Assembly (NCBI GenBank): GCA_963585895.1
Contig: OY757921.1
Coordinates: 52,391,669-52,455,668 of the forward strand
Length of the DNA: 64,000 nucleotides
DNA from: Sepioteuthis lessoniana
Taxonomy: Eukaryota; Mollusca; Cephalopoda; Myopsida; Loliginidae
Direction of reading: 5' to 3'
Made by a program: the position numbers and the translations under genes
Notes under the pieces: generated by a model
The model's input: the letters and a program-made list of their open reading frames with translations, nothing else
Database searches by the model: none
What the model was told of the DNA's origin: nothing
Part shown: positions 9,382 to 20,136 of the stretch, piece after piece
Layout of the letters: each line of letters begins with the position of its first letter
How positions within the stretch are numbered: the first letter of the stretch is position 1

Positions 9382-9712
9382 CTCAAATGTAGCTTAACAA
9401 GTGCTAAGACGAACCCATAAAGAAAGATAGATTCTTTGATCCTCTCTCTCTCTCTCTCTCTCTCCCCACCCCACTCGATGACCATGATAAATGAGTGGAA
9501 TTTTTTTGATAAATGCTAGTAAAATTAGTAATAATCCAAGCGAGCATTTGTTAAAATAGTATGCAAATGTTGGAAGTCATTCCATTTCCAGAAGTGTTTC
9601 AAAGAGGTCAGTAAATTTATTCTACTAAACTGTTAATTTAAAAATGCACATATTTGATTTAAAATAGTTATGTCTTAAATCTTCGCTGTATTGTGTTCTC
9701 AAATGAGGAATA
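9382..9712 (+). repeat. Tandem duplication, unit 2
   Basis: Second copy of 8902-9250 in the same orientation, beginning 'cctcaaatgtagcttaacaa'. It diverges from unit 1 at scattered single bases and in microsatellite length, and ends before a second poly(A) tract (about 9748-9770). Confidence 0.85.
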
Positions 9713-10400
9713 TAGTGTATTTTAAATGTAAGGACATGTTTAGCAGTAAAAAAAAAAAAAAAAAAAAAAAATTAATGACTCTGGTCGAGTATACACGGCA
9801 AATAGGTTTAGAATCTTTTCTAAAAGCTTAGAAGTCTCAGTTTGCCCACCCTCGTCGCAGTTAATAAGAAAACAAAGCAACCCAAGTCAAATTCGAATTC
9901 CACATCTACCTAAAAAAAAAAAAAAAAATAAAAACACATGTTAGAGCCAGTATCGGATGACAGGATAGAATATAGCCCAAAATTTCTTTGAATATACATC
10001 AGTCCTGGAATTAACTAAGTTAAAACTTAAGGTAAAAGAAGGACCTTTTTTTTTACACGTACACATGGGAAGCAGCATGATGTACGTGAAGGTATTCGAA
10101 TGCGCAATACCTAACACTTTCTGAACGTGTGAGTCTTGCGGCTTAACGCTCAGGATTGTCAGTTCGATCGGGGAACTACTGCTGCTCATCTATAAGAGTG
10201 GCTTCTATAGATGAGAATAAAAACAGCCATCGAAAGATAACCATGACTCACACTCAAACCACATGCATAGACCGCATCGCTCTTCGCGCGGGTAAAAAAG
10301 GGGCGCGTCCTGCTGAGGTTGGAGGCCTGGCCTCAGTGTTAAAAAAATCATCAACAGAGCTCAAACAAAACTACTAAAATGCAAACAAACAATACAGATA

Positions 10401-11159
10401 GTGACATTTAACGTTATAACCCTAAATAGAATAGGTAAACTACCAGAGCTAACTGCATCAGCCGTAGAACATAAGATAGACATAATCTGTATACAAGAAC
10501 ATCGATACACTCACACCGAAGATATCAAATATCACGAAACTGGCAATGGATGGACGCTGGTCACTGAATCGGCATGGAAAAACTCTGTCAATGCCTCGGT
10601 AGGAGGGGTGGGAATGCTAATAGGACCAAGAGCGTTAAAAACACTTAATAGCATTGAGAGAATACAACATAGGATGATGGCCGCAACGTTTAATGGCAAC
10701 CCCAAAGCAACAATCATCTCGTGCTACAGCCCTACCAATGTTAGCGAAGAAACCGAACAAGTCACCTTCTACGAGGAGCTATCCACCCTAGTGCGTAGCA
10801 TTCCGAAACACCACATGCTAGTCATTGGCGTAGATATGAATGCATAAATCGGGAAAAACAGAAACAACAAATACAGCCTACACAACACGTCAAACAGGAA
10901 TGGACAACATCTAATTGATCTCATGATAGAAAATAGATTAACATGCCTCAATACAAACTTTCAAAAAATGAAGGGAAAATTATGGACCTACACATACGCG
11001 AATAATAGTAAAGCACATATAGACTACGTCTTTATAAACAGCAAATGGAAAAAGAGTTCGATGAATTGCGAGGCATACTCCTCTTTCGAGGGTGTGTCCT
11101 CCGATCATCGAATAGTCACGGCCAAAGTACGACTAAGCCTACGAAAAAACGCCACATGA
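10401..11159 (+). pseudogene. AP endonuclease domain of LINE-A1
   Basis: This domain nicks chromosomal DNA to prime reverse transcription. The reading frame opens TFNVITLNR and shows IICIQEHR (catalytic Glu), a central SCYSPTN block, VIGVDMNA (where sister copies have GGDMNAQ, so one Gly is lost), then a stop at about 10845, and resumes in the same frame to SSDHRIVTAK (catalytic Asp-His), with a second stop at 11157. The two stops look like C-to-T changes relative to the other copies. Length and motif order match a full EEP/APE-type nuclease. Confidence 0.8.
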
Positions 11160-11851
11160 AAAGCGACAACTAAGCACTATGACTGGGCCCTACTTAACAA
11201 CATAGATATTAGTGATAAATATGCATTAGAATTAAGAAACATAATTCGAGGCACTACAAGAGAAGACAGAAAAAGGTACCCCGAATGACGAATATGAGAA
11301 TTTTGTTGAAGCATACCTTGAGGCGGCATCAAAGTGTATTCAAACAAAACCTAGAACTGAATATAGAGTCCCTTGGAAAACGCCAGCGTTTAGAGAAAAA
11401 CGTGCACTCGTGAAAACTGCCTCCAAAAGCTATCGGAAGAACCCAACAAACACAAATACCCGAAAACTAGAAAAGGCACAATATCAATTAGCAGGAATAT
11501 ATCTAAGAACAGACAGAATACATACAAAATCAGATAGATAAGATTAGAGACTCGGTGGAAGACAGGCAGTCCAGGATAGCCTGGCAAACAATAAACGAAG
11601 TAAGCAGAAGGAAGAACACAGTCAAAGCAAAATTGAAAGCTTCAAGCTAACAAGAAAGAGTAAAACTGTGGGAACAGCATTTCAAATATTTACTAGGAAA
11701 CCCAACGAAAATAACGAATGAATCAATCACCAGAATTATCAGTAAGCAATTAGACATTAAACTAGGTCCGTTCACCAAAGAAAAACTCGACTCGGTTCTT
11801 AGAAAAATTAAAAATAGGAAAGCTGCAGGGCTGGACGAGATCCCCCCAGAA

Positions 11852-12874
11852 GTGTGGAAGACTAGACAATTCGACGATATACTGCTCCGGCAATGCAACG
11901 CAGTCTATAGTCAAAATATGATAGAAAGATGGATGAAGGGATGCATCCTTCCTTTCCCTAAAAAAGGCGACCTCGGATTAGCCAAGAACAACCGAGGGAT
12001 AACACTTATATCCATAACAGCCAAAATCTACAATGCTCTACTACGAAACCGCATAGAACCCAAAATAGACAACATCCTTAGGAAAAACCAAAATGGCATC
12101 CGGAGAAATAGATCCATAACCTACCAAATATTGACCATCCGTAGAATCCTCGAAGGCGTTCGGGCAAGAATCCTACAGGCGACATTACAATTTGTCGACT
12201 TTACCAAGGCCTTTGATTCCATACAGAGAGGGAAGATGGAACAAATCCTACTAGCATATGGCCTACCAAAAGAAACAGTAGCAGCAATAATGATTCTCTA
12301 CAGAAACATCAAAGTGAAAGTACGTTCACTAGATGGAGACACGGAATACTTCGACATTGTTGTAGGTGTACTACAAGGAGACACGCTAGCTTCATACCTC
12401 TTTATCATCTGTCTAGACTACGTGCTTAGAACTTCGATCGACAAAATCAGAGAAAATGGCTTCGAGATGACGAAGAAAAGAAACAAAAGGTACCCCGCAA
12501 AAACAATCACCGACGCCGACTACACTGATAACATAGCGTTACTGGCGAATACGCCTAATCAAGCAGAGACACTACTGCATAGTTTGGAACGAGCTGCACC
12601 AGGCATTGCACAAAAAACTGAATATATGTGTTACAACCAAATAGGCGACATTACCACACTAGACAGAGACTCTCTGAAACTAGTGGACAAATTCACCTAT
12701 CAAGGAAGTAGCGTCTCATCACCCGAAAAAGACATCATCACACAACTAACGAAAGCATGGACAGCTATCGATAGGCTCTCGATCATATGGAAATCAGACC
12801 TTACCGATAAAATGAAACCCAGTTTCTTCCAGGCAGCAGTTGTATCGATACTGCTATATGGATGCACTACATGA
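11852..12874 (+). pseudogene. Reverse transcriptase domain of LINE-A1
   Basis: A 340-codon open frame covers the RT palm and fingers: LPFPKKGDLG, NRGITLISI, QNGIRRNRS, VDFTKAFDSI (first catalytic Asp), GVLQGDTLASYLF, and then ADYTDN where sister copies have ADYADD. The catalytic YADD box is thus mutated to YTDN, so the enzyme would be dead even without the frameshifts. A short deletion removes residues after APGI. The frame ends early because a base is lost at about 12872; the conserved C-terminal region (HCW.., GRPARTYIQQLCEDTG) continues in another frame to about 13230. Confidence 0.85.
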
Positions 12875-13255
12875 CGCTAACTAAACGACTGGAGAAGAAA
12901 CTAGACGGCAATTACACAAGAATGTTGAGAGCAATATTGAACAAGTCCTGATGACAACACCCCACAAGACACCAACTATACGGCCACTTGCCTCCCATCA
13001 CGAAAACTATACAAGTTAGACGAACCAGACACACAGGACATTGCTCATAAGTGATGTACTCCCATGGATACCTACATATGGCCAAGCAAAAGCAGTACGA
13101 CCAGCTCGAACATACATACAGCAACTATGTGAGGACACAGGATGTAACCATGAAGACCTACCAGAGGCGATGAATAATAGGGAGAAGTGGCGAGAGAGGG
13201 TCAGGGATATCCGTGCTGGCAGCACGACATGATGATGATGATGATGATGATGATA

Positions 13256-15284
13256 TATAATCTCGGATTTTAATAACTTATTGCATCATACTTTCTAGAG
13301 CCATCACGTGTCACAAATTCTTAAATCCCCACGCCGGCCGACAAGCCTTGATTTGTTTATTATCCACATCCTGTCTTCCCAAACGTTATTTTGACATGAG
13401 TTGTTAAGCCTGACCACCCACCGTGCACGCATTTGACCTTTGCGAGGAACTACTCATACATTTAAACTCTTTAGCTACCTTAAAATTTTACCAAATGAAT
13501 AAAATATTTGATATAATGAATTAATCACCCTAATTATTTTACATTTAGCCATGCAGTCAATCTTTTCCATTTCTCTCGATACAAGAAACAAAGTCTGATT
13601 GTAAGCATTAAATAAATCATTAAATCCAACTCTAAAATCATAATCCTTTCTTACTTTTTTTTATTTTCCCCGTTGCTTAATTTATATTCAATTTTTGGAT
13701 CTAATTCATAGTAATTTCCTTTTTCTATATTAGATTTTAATTTACAAGTACCTTTCCAACTTGACAATTTATTACATCAACAATTTAATGCATCAACAAA
13801 TAGATATAATTCTGATTTTATAGAATTAGGGAAAACATTTATGGTTATTAAAAATTACAAAGGTCCAAGTACAGATGCCTTGAAATAACTGAAATCATAT
13901 AACTTTTTGCAAGAAACAACTACACGATATATATATATATATATATACGTACAATGTACGTAATTTCAATAACCCTTGGTATAAAATAATCTCGGATCGG
14001 TTAATATGCCGTAAATATCAACTATATAAAAAGAAAAGACCGGTTTTGACAATAAATAACCCAACAAGAGATAACATGCCGTAAAACTACCAACACAATA
14101 ATCATTTCAGTCGAAATGTCATATGTGTCATGTTATTCTTGTCAAGGAAAAATCCATCTTTTAAACACCAACATTTTCCCTCTAAAATGGTCCATTTATT
14201 TCATTTTCTCTTATTCTAACAACTTTCCGTATTCCTTTATTTGTTATTCCAACAAATTATTTTGACCTATTCTTTTTTTTTTTGAGATCACACTGGACTG
14301 TTGAGAAATTGAAATGAATCATGAAATGATTTTAGTAATTAAATCAAACACTAATCACTATTTCGATTTTTATTTGATAATGTTGTTTAAAGCATGCGGT
14401 CTCCGAAGAGATTCTGTTGTTGTTTCATTGCAACCAGGTATAAATTTAATCATTAAAGGAGGCATCCCATTGGTGTCTAATTGGCATCGCGACTCGTTTT
14501 GAAAATCAGATCAAGGATAGGCCGAAGAAACATTTTCTGACAAGCGCGCATATTGTTAAAAAATTGGTATTAAACAATTTCGGGAAAACATTCCAAACCT
14601 GGATGGATCCTGTAATTTCCGGTAAAATTTGACGAAGGAATAAAATATTTATATACATTTAAATGTTTATTTGGAGCAGAGAACAGGATAATCATTCAAG
14701 GCATTTGTCAAGGCAAAGGAATGTTTCCCAAGTGAAACTACGAGAGAAGAAAAATTTTACTGGATAAATGTTGGCATCCCAACCAATATTCAATGTTGGA
14801 GGTTCGATAACTTTATAGATATCGGCACGGACAATGGAATTGGATAGCTGAATTCAAATTCAAAACAAGGTTACGATCATTTCGAAAAGACACGAACACA
14901 ACCTCTAAATCGGCAACAGTTAAAACAGAGGAATCTGTTTTATCTAGATTTAGTGAAGCAACTAGTCTTGAAAAAAGAACGTTGAAATAAAAAAAAAACA
15001 GTGCTGATGAACTTTAATCCGGAGGCACATTATGTTTAGTCAGAATTGTTGGCAGAAATCCATCACTAAATGCGAGGAAAACAAGTAGGTCTACTATGAA
15101 AAAAACATGATGTTGCAGATACTTGTGCGATAAGATGGTTTACAACTCGAAACCAGTGATTGAAATAGGAAGTGATATTTATATGAATCTTGTATTTGAG
15201 AGGGATTTTAAAAAGATCCTTCTATATGAACCAAGTAATATTAGTTAATCAATTATAAACAGGTTTTTGTCGTATTTAAATTTT
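13256..15284. other. Anonymous AT-rich sequence
   Basis: No gene seen. A short AT run lies at 13928-13946. Around 13990-14095 two 'ataacatgccgtaaaac'-type tails occur, the same tail that ends several short repeats here, so fragments of SINE-like elements are likely. Confidence 0.5.
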
Positions 15285-15580
15285 TCTGTTTATCTGTATA
15301 ATTAAGTGACTTTTTGATGTCCCAATGGTAGCACAATAATGACAATACCACTGTCCCGGTGGGGCTAAGAACACGCTGATTGTATCCCTTACAGAGTAGA
15401 AACCCTGAAAAAAAAAGGATGGATTGGTTATGACGCTGATTAGCATCTGATGGTAAAATTCCTGTTTTGGAGACCTTAGGAGGGGGAAGTGTCTCTTCCA
15501 CACCAATACTCCTGGGTCCACCCAGATTTGGAGAAGTAGTAGCTGTTGTAATGATGACAAATAAACATCATATTACCTAT
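15285..15580. mobile_element. SINE-like repeat
   Basis: The 'gtcccggtggggctaagaac' to 'tcctgggtccacccagattt' interval is less AT-rich than its surroundings and parallels the order of blocks at 2013-2362 and 16040-16260 (a choice such as '...gtcctggatatg', then 'gaagtgtctcttc..acc.atactc', then a 'ccca.tctgga' block). The similarity is diverged and judged by eye. No open frame matters here. Confidence 0.35.
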
Positions 15581-15822
15581 ACCTAAGCAATAGGATACCT
15601 CCAACAATACAACGAGTTTGTAATATATCTGATTGTATTTTTCTCAATTAAGGGGTCACTGATAACTACTAGCGCTGGAAAAATGTATTTAAGCGACATT
15701 TAATAAACGATTTTTTAAAATCAAAAACTGTGCTAAATTTTACATGAATGCAGATATTCACTCAATCTGCAGGAAAGGGTTAATCAATGAACATCTTAGT
15801 GAGCAATCGAAGTTATAACGCA

Positions 15823-15824
<2 letters not shown>

Positions 15825-15880
<56 letters not shown>
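15825..15880. repeat. (AT)n microsatellite
   Basis: Uninterrupted AT run. Confidence 0.95.
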
Positions 15881-15885
<5 letters not shown>

Positions 15886-16039
15886 CATTAGTAAGTGCTT
15901 GAAATATTTGAATAAGATCAAATAATGGAATAACTTAGGCCCATTAAACTTACATGCATTTCGATAAAAATAACCTAAAGTTCAACGAACTTGACACATT
16001 AGATTGAAACTTTCATTACAAAATTATCCAAAATGTTTT

Positions 16040-16470
16040 ATGTCCTAGTCGTCTGGTGCTGTAGAATACGCCGACAGCAGCACTGCAGAAGGGTAAAACT
16101 CAATAAAGTGTATCCTGGATATGACAATGATGATAAAGCTTCAGTCGTGGAGATATGGAGAATATGAAGTGTCCCTTCATCACCATTACTCTCAGGCCCA
16201 CTCTGACTTGGAGTGGTTGTAACAGTTAGGGTCTAATTTATGGTATTGTTTAACCATTCAACTGTGTGCAAGGAAATGAATGGTATTAAATTGAATTAGT
16301 ATTGTTACATGGCAAAACTTGAAAGTATTTAACTGTGAGCAAGCAAATGAGTTCTGCCTCCTGTTATATAAAGACTATTCCTTTACAAATGATATATATA
16401 TATATAAAATGAATTAAGTATTTGATAAACTACAATGATTTATATGCCATAAGTCCCCAGCAAATAACCA
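16040..16470. mobile_element. SINE-like repeat, same family as 2013-2362
   Basis: Shares 'tcctggatatgac', 'gaagtgtcccttcatcacca', 'ctctgacttggagtgg' and 'cagttagggtct' with the insert at 2013-2362, and ends with an 'atttatatgccataa' tail. A second motif, 'aactgtgtgcaaggaaatga', recurs at about 56482. Confidence 0.5.
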
Positions 16471-16768
16471 ACCAACCAGCCAACAAAAACATCCATTCCC
16501 CTCTTAATTGGGCTAAGAACATTTTAAACCTCGGTCATACTTCAATCAGCATAAGCCTAAGAATATGGAACGTACATTGAAAATGAAATGCATTATACAG
16601 GGTACTGGGAATTACTTATCACATGCGCTAGGAGACCTGCGCAGGTGGTAGGTAAATCTTTGAGCAGCAGCAGCAGCCATGTGACTTTGGTGCCAACATA
16701 GCATGGAATGGGTAAGAAAGTTTGAAAAAAAAAATACAGATATTTTTTTTATATATGTTTACACAAAT

Positions 16769-16809
<41 letters not shown>

Positions 16810-16819
16810 TTGTGTGTGT
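16769..16819. repeat. (AT)n(TG)n compound microsatellite
   Basis: AT units change directly to TG units. Confidence 0.95.
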
Positions 16820-16829
16820 CGGTGTACAT

Positions 16830-17284
16830 GTCACCAGAAACATACACTTACTTACGAGTAATTAGAAATTTATACATATATTCTGTCATGGTTTTTCATC
16901 GATGATAACCTATACGGTCAAAGCTATGCTTGTTGCAGTTGGAATAAGAAGAAACTGATTTCTATTTAAGAAAGCATAGATACGTAAGATACTGAGGATG
17001 TCCAATTATTTTGAAGATCTCAGTAATAACTTGTGCAGCCTTGATGTAACTTGGCGCTAATCAGAGAAACCTAATTGTGTATGCTTGAATATATATTCTC
17101 ACATAGATTTAATCAGTTTCTAATGAGATATCAATGAGTGATTTTATGTTCTGTGTATCTGTCAGGTTCGAGATGAACGAGTATGAAGTTTCTTCACTGT
17201 TCTGTGCAAGTTCTTTTTTTAATCAAATATAACAGCATTCTCATCTATCAGTACGCTGCTACAGTACAGAATTAGTTCCCTCAT
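16830..17284. other. Anonymous sequence
   Basis: AT-rich, no repeat or coding signal that I recognise. Confidence 0.4.
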
Positions 17285-17741
17285 AGGTTCAAGCTGGTCG
17301 TCCTGCTTTTGCTTGTCCATGTGAAGGGGTCCACAGGAGTGTATCGCTTATAAGTTCGTCCTTACTTCTCCAACAGTGTCTCGCATGTCTTTCTCTTCTA
17401 ACTTAGTTTTCGTGATGAGTAGCAGGAGGCTGTATAGCAGCTGTATCATGAGATGTTGCTTCATGGACGAGTTCAATATTGTTCGCAGCATTCTTGTGTA
17501 ATTGCTGTTCAGGTTTTTCTCCATACTTTTAGTTAGCGTTCATGTAGTGCATCCATATGGCAGTATTGACACGACGGCTGATTGGAAAAAATTGCGTTTT
17601 ATTTTATCGGTCAGGTGTGACTTCCATAAGATCGATAGCCTATCTATAGCAATACATGTCTTTACTAGTCACATGTTGTTATCTTTCTCGGTTGATGAGA
17701 CACTGCTTCCTAGGTAGGCGAACTTGATCACTAATTTCTAA

Positions 17742-18085
17742 GGCCCGATATTTATCTCTGCCTCCCACCAGAGAGGACTTGACACAAGATCAATGACCCA
17801 AAGTTCGATTATAGTGGAAGTTAAGTGGAGGTGAAGGTCTGGCAAGAGCCGAGACTCGAGCCCTGCTGGACTATGCTGGTCATCGACCCACAGTGCAATA
17901 TGGGCCTGATGACCCTGTCTGGACATATCTGTGTCCAGGCACATATGTCTGATTATAGCTTAAATTGGGCCACGGGATCCAGAGCAATGCAAGGGTGACA
18001 AAAGTGTCAATGATGCAGTTCGCACACACGAAGGTGGCCCAGCCGAAGGCACGAGCCTTTCTGCCTCAAGTCTTCCATTGAGCAT
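17742..18085. mobile_element. GC-richer insertion in LINE-A3
   Basis: LINE-A3 sequence breaks off near 17740 and resumes near 18086 at 'tttgattaaagcacgtg', which aligns with 'gtttgattatagcacatat' of copy A5. The insert starts GGCCCGAT and contains ATTGGGCC ending at 17971, so a 230-bp inner unit has 8-base inverted ends with one mismatch. The remaining 110 bp includes 'gaaggtggcccagccgaagg'. It may be a small nonautonomous element or two insertions; I cannot name it. Confidence 0.4.
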
Positions 18086-18423
18086 TGGCTTTGATTAAAG
18101 CACGTGTATTTTTCTCGTTTGTGTTGACATGAGGTCTATGCCAGCAACCGCTCGTTCTTGACTATGTATCAGGGTTCAGGCTTGGGCGAGTGTATTTGCT
18201 AGAAGCGTTATGTCATCGGCGTCCGTAATTGTATGTGCGAGGTATCTTCCGCTTCTTTCCTTTTTCAGCATGAAATCGTTATCTTTCGTTAAATCAATAG
18301 ACGCTCTGAGCACGTAGTCTAGGAAGATGATAAACATTTATGGGGCTAATATGTCTCCTTGTTGCACACTTGCTACAATGTCAAAGTAGTCTGTGTCTCC
18401 ATCCGCAGAGCGGACTTTTACTT

Positions 18424-18741
18424 TCATGTTTTTATAAAGCAACAGCTTTTTGGGGGTAGGCCGTAGGCGTGAAGTATTTTCTCCATCTTCTCTCGGTGTA
18501 TAAAGTCAAAGGCCTTGGAGAAGTCGTAAAACAATATTGTTGCCTCAAGTTTTTTCGCACTTACACCTAGAATTCTACGGATAATCCAAATTTGTGATGT
18601 CGTGGATTGATTTCTCCGAAAGCCATTTTGGTTCTTCGTAAGTATCTTCACAATTTTGGGTTCTATGCAGTTGCGTAGTAGAACGTTGTAGATCTTGGCC
18701 GCTATTGATGTAAGGGTTATACCTCGGTAGTTCGTGGTCAC
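18424..18741 (-). pseudogene. Reverse transcriptase fragment of LINE-A3
   Basis: A 105-codon open piece reads NYRGITLTSIAAKIYNVLLR, NGFRRNQST, and YDFSKAFDFIHREKMEK. These are the RT finger and first palm motifs, with the catalytic Asp of the DFSKAFD box retained. The catalytic YADD box lies in a different, broken frame at lower coordinates. The piece corresponds to residues about 80-185 of the 340-codon RT region in copy A1. Confidence 0.75.
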
Positions 18742-18936
18742 CCTTCTTTGGGAAGGGGATGATGCACCCCTTTGTCCATTTGTCTATTGTGTTTTTGGTA
18801 TTTTCGGGATTTCAGAATCGGAGAAGTATGTCGTCGAATTTTCTGACCTTCTATTCTTCTGGGGGTATTTCATCAAGCCCTGCTGCTTTCCCTTTTTTGT
18901 AATTAGTTTTGTCGCATTCATCATTAACAATATTAT

Positions 18937-19617
18937 GTTCAAGGTTGGGTAATATTCGCTCGTGCATTTTCGTAAATGATAAGAATATTTAGAAAAGAAG
19001 GAAAAAATTAAAATCAAAACGGTGATAAATAGATTTAGAACCAATGAAAGCTTATAGGTTTTTCACTTCTATATTTTAAAATGGCCGTGATGCCACTCGT
19101 TCACGAAACAAAGATGGCGGACGTCGGTAAACTTATCAGTCTCGGAAACGTATTGGTCTGGAAAGTCGCGTGGTTTGTGCTCAGAACTACGTCCGCAACT
19201 TTGATTTTGTCCCGCGATTTTGGAGTCAACTTCTGACAAGAATTGTCTATATATATTCTCGTCTTTCAAGAACTCATTATTTCCATTTTAACTCACAGAG
19301 ACAACAGACTCTCTTACACTGCGACTTACAGAGACAACTCACCTTTTCCATTTCGACTTACAGAGATAACTCAATCTTTCCATTTTGACTTTCAGAGACA
19401 ACAGACACTCTTTCTCTTACATTTGACATCCAGCAGTCAACCCCACAAAATGTATACTCTCTGCAACTATTTTCTTCCTTGTTCTATCTTCTCGTTTAGA
19501 CTTGTTACAGACTCGAACACAAACACAGAAATTTCGTCAAACAACCGAAAGAAACAAACAACCAACATGGGAGAAGACACGTTCCTCCTAACATAATTAA
19601 AATTCTGTAGAAATACT
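18937..19617. other. Anonymous sequence with a short internal repeat
   Basis: Between 19280 and 19410 the phrase 'cttacagagacaactca' and close variants ('tcacagagacaacagact', 'cttacagagataactcaat', 'ctttcagagacaacagac') occurs about four times at spacings of 25-40 bases. This gives Ser/Phe/Thr-rich chance frames. No gene is supported. Confidence 0.5.
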
Positions 19618-19627
19618 AAGTCAATAT

Positions 19628-20030
19628 CATCATCATCATCATATCGTGCTGGTAGCACGGATATCCCTGACCCTCTCTCGCCACTCCTCCCTATCGTTCA
19701 TCGCCCTAGGTAGGTTTTCAGGACAACATCCTGTATCCTCACATAGCTGCTGAATGTACGCGGCCATGTGTGGGGATCCATAAGAGTACATCTCTTATGA
19801 GTTCATCTCTGCTTCTCCAGCAGTGTCCTGCAGGTCTGGTTCGTCTAACTTGAATAGTTTTCGTGATAGGGGGCAGTTGGCCGTACAGTTGGTGTCTTGT
19901 GGGGTGTTGCTGCCAGGACTTGTTCAGGATTGCACGCAGCATTCTTGTGTAATTGCCATCTAGTTTCTTCTCCAGCCGTTTTGTTAGCGTCCACGCAGCG
20001 GTCACATCGATACTGCTATATGGATGCACG
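19628..20030 (-). mobile_element. LINE-A copy A4, truncated, 5' end inverted
   Basis: A 403-bp insertion flanked by AAGTCAATAT on both sides (19618-19627 and 20031-20040). From 19628 to about 19996 it is minus-strand LINE-A 3' sequence with its (CAT)n tail at the low end, encoding the HQLYGQLPPITKTIQVRRTR and HCWRSRDELI region. The last 35 bp, from about 19997 to 20030, read the adjoining upstream stretch in the opposite direction ('atactgctatatggatgcac'). This is a twin-priming product. Confidence 0.85.
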
Positions 20031-20102
20031 AAGTCAATATACATTTTATAATCTACAGGACACTTTTATTATTTAGTCTTTTTTTCAAAGAATTCGTGTT
20101 AG

Positions 20103-20103
<1 letters not shown>

Positions 20104-20134
<31 letters not shown>
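20104..20134. repeat. (CA)n microsatellite
   Basis: Uninterrupted CA run. Confidence 0.95.

Positions 20135-20136
<2 letters not shown>

Larger units (their letters stand above)
10190..13254 (+). mobile_element. LINE-A copy A1 (RTE-like), near full length
   Basis: A plus-strand non-LTR retrotransposon with an AP endonuclease region, linker, reverse transcriptase and a (GAT)n tail at 13230-13254. Similarity to the complete copy A5 begins near 10330; the 140 bp upstream are GC-richer and differ from A5, so the true 5' end is uncertain. Frames are broken by stops near 10845 and 11157, indels near 11240 and 11505, an 18-base deletion near 12607 and further losses near 12872 and 13045. I found no clear target duplication. 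The (GAT)n tail and single-ORF layout favour the RTE clade. Confidence 0.8.
17285..18935 (-). mobile_element. LINE-A-related copy A3, older and diverged
   Basis: A minus-strand relative of LINE-A. From high to low coordinates the translated order is AAGL(D)EIP-like, KGCIIPFPKK-like, NYRGITLTSIAAKIYNVLL, QNGFRRNQSTTSQIWIIRRIL, FYDFSKAFDFI, then a thumb-side and C-terminal region. It differs from A2, A5 and A6 at many sites where those agree with each other, so it is an older insertion or another subfamily. It lacks the (GAT)n tail and final C-terminal bases on the low-coordinate side. A foreign segment interrupts it at about 17742-18085. Confidence 0.75.
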
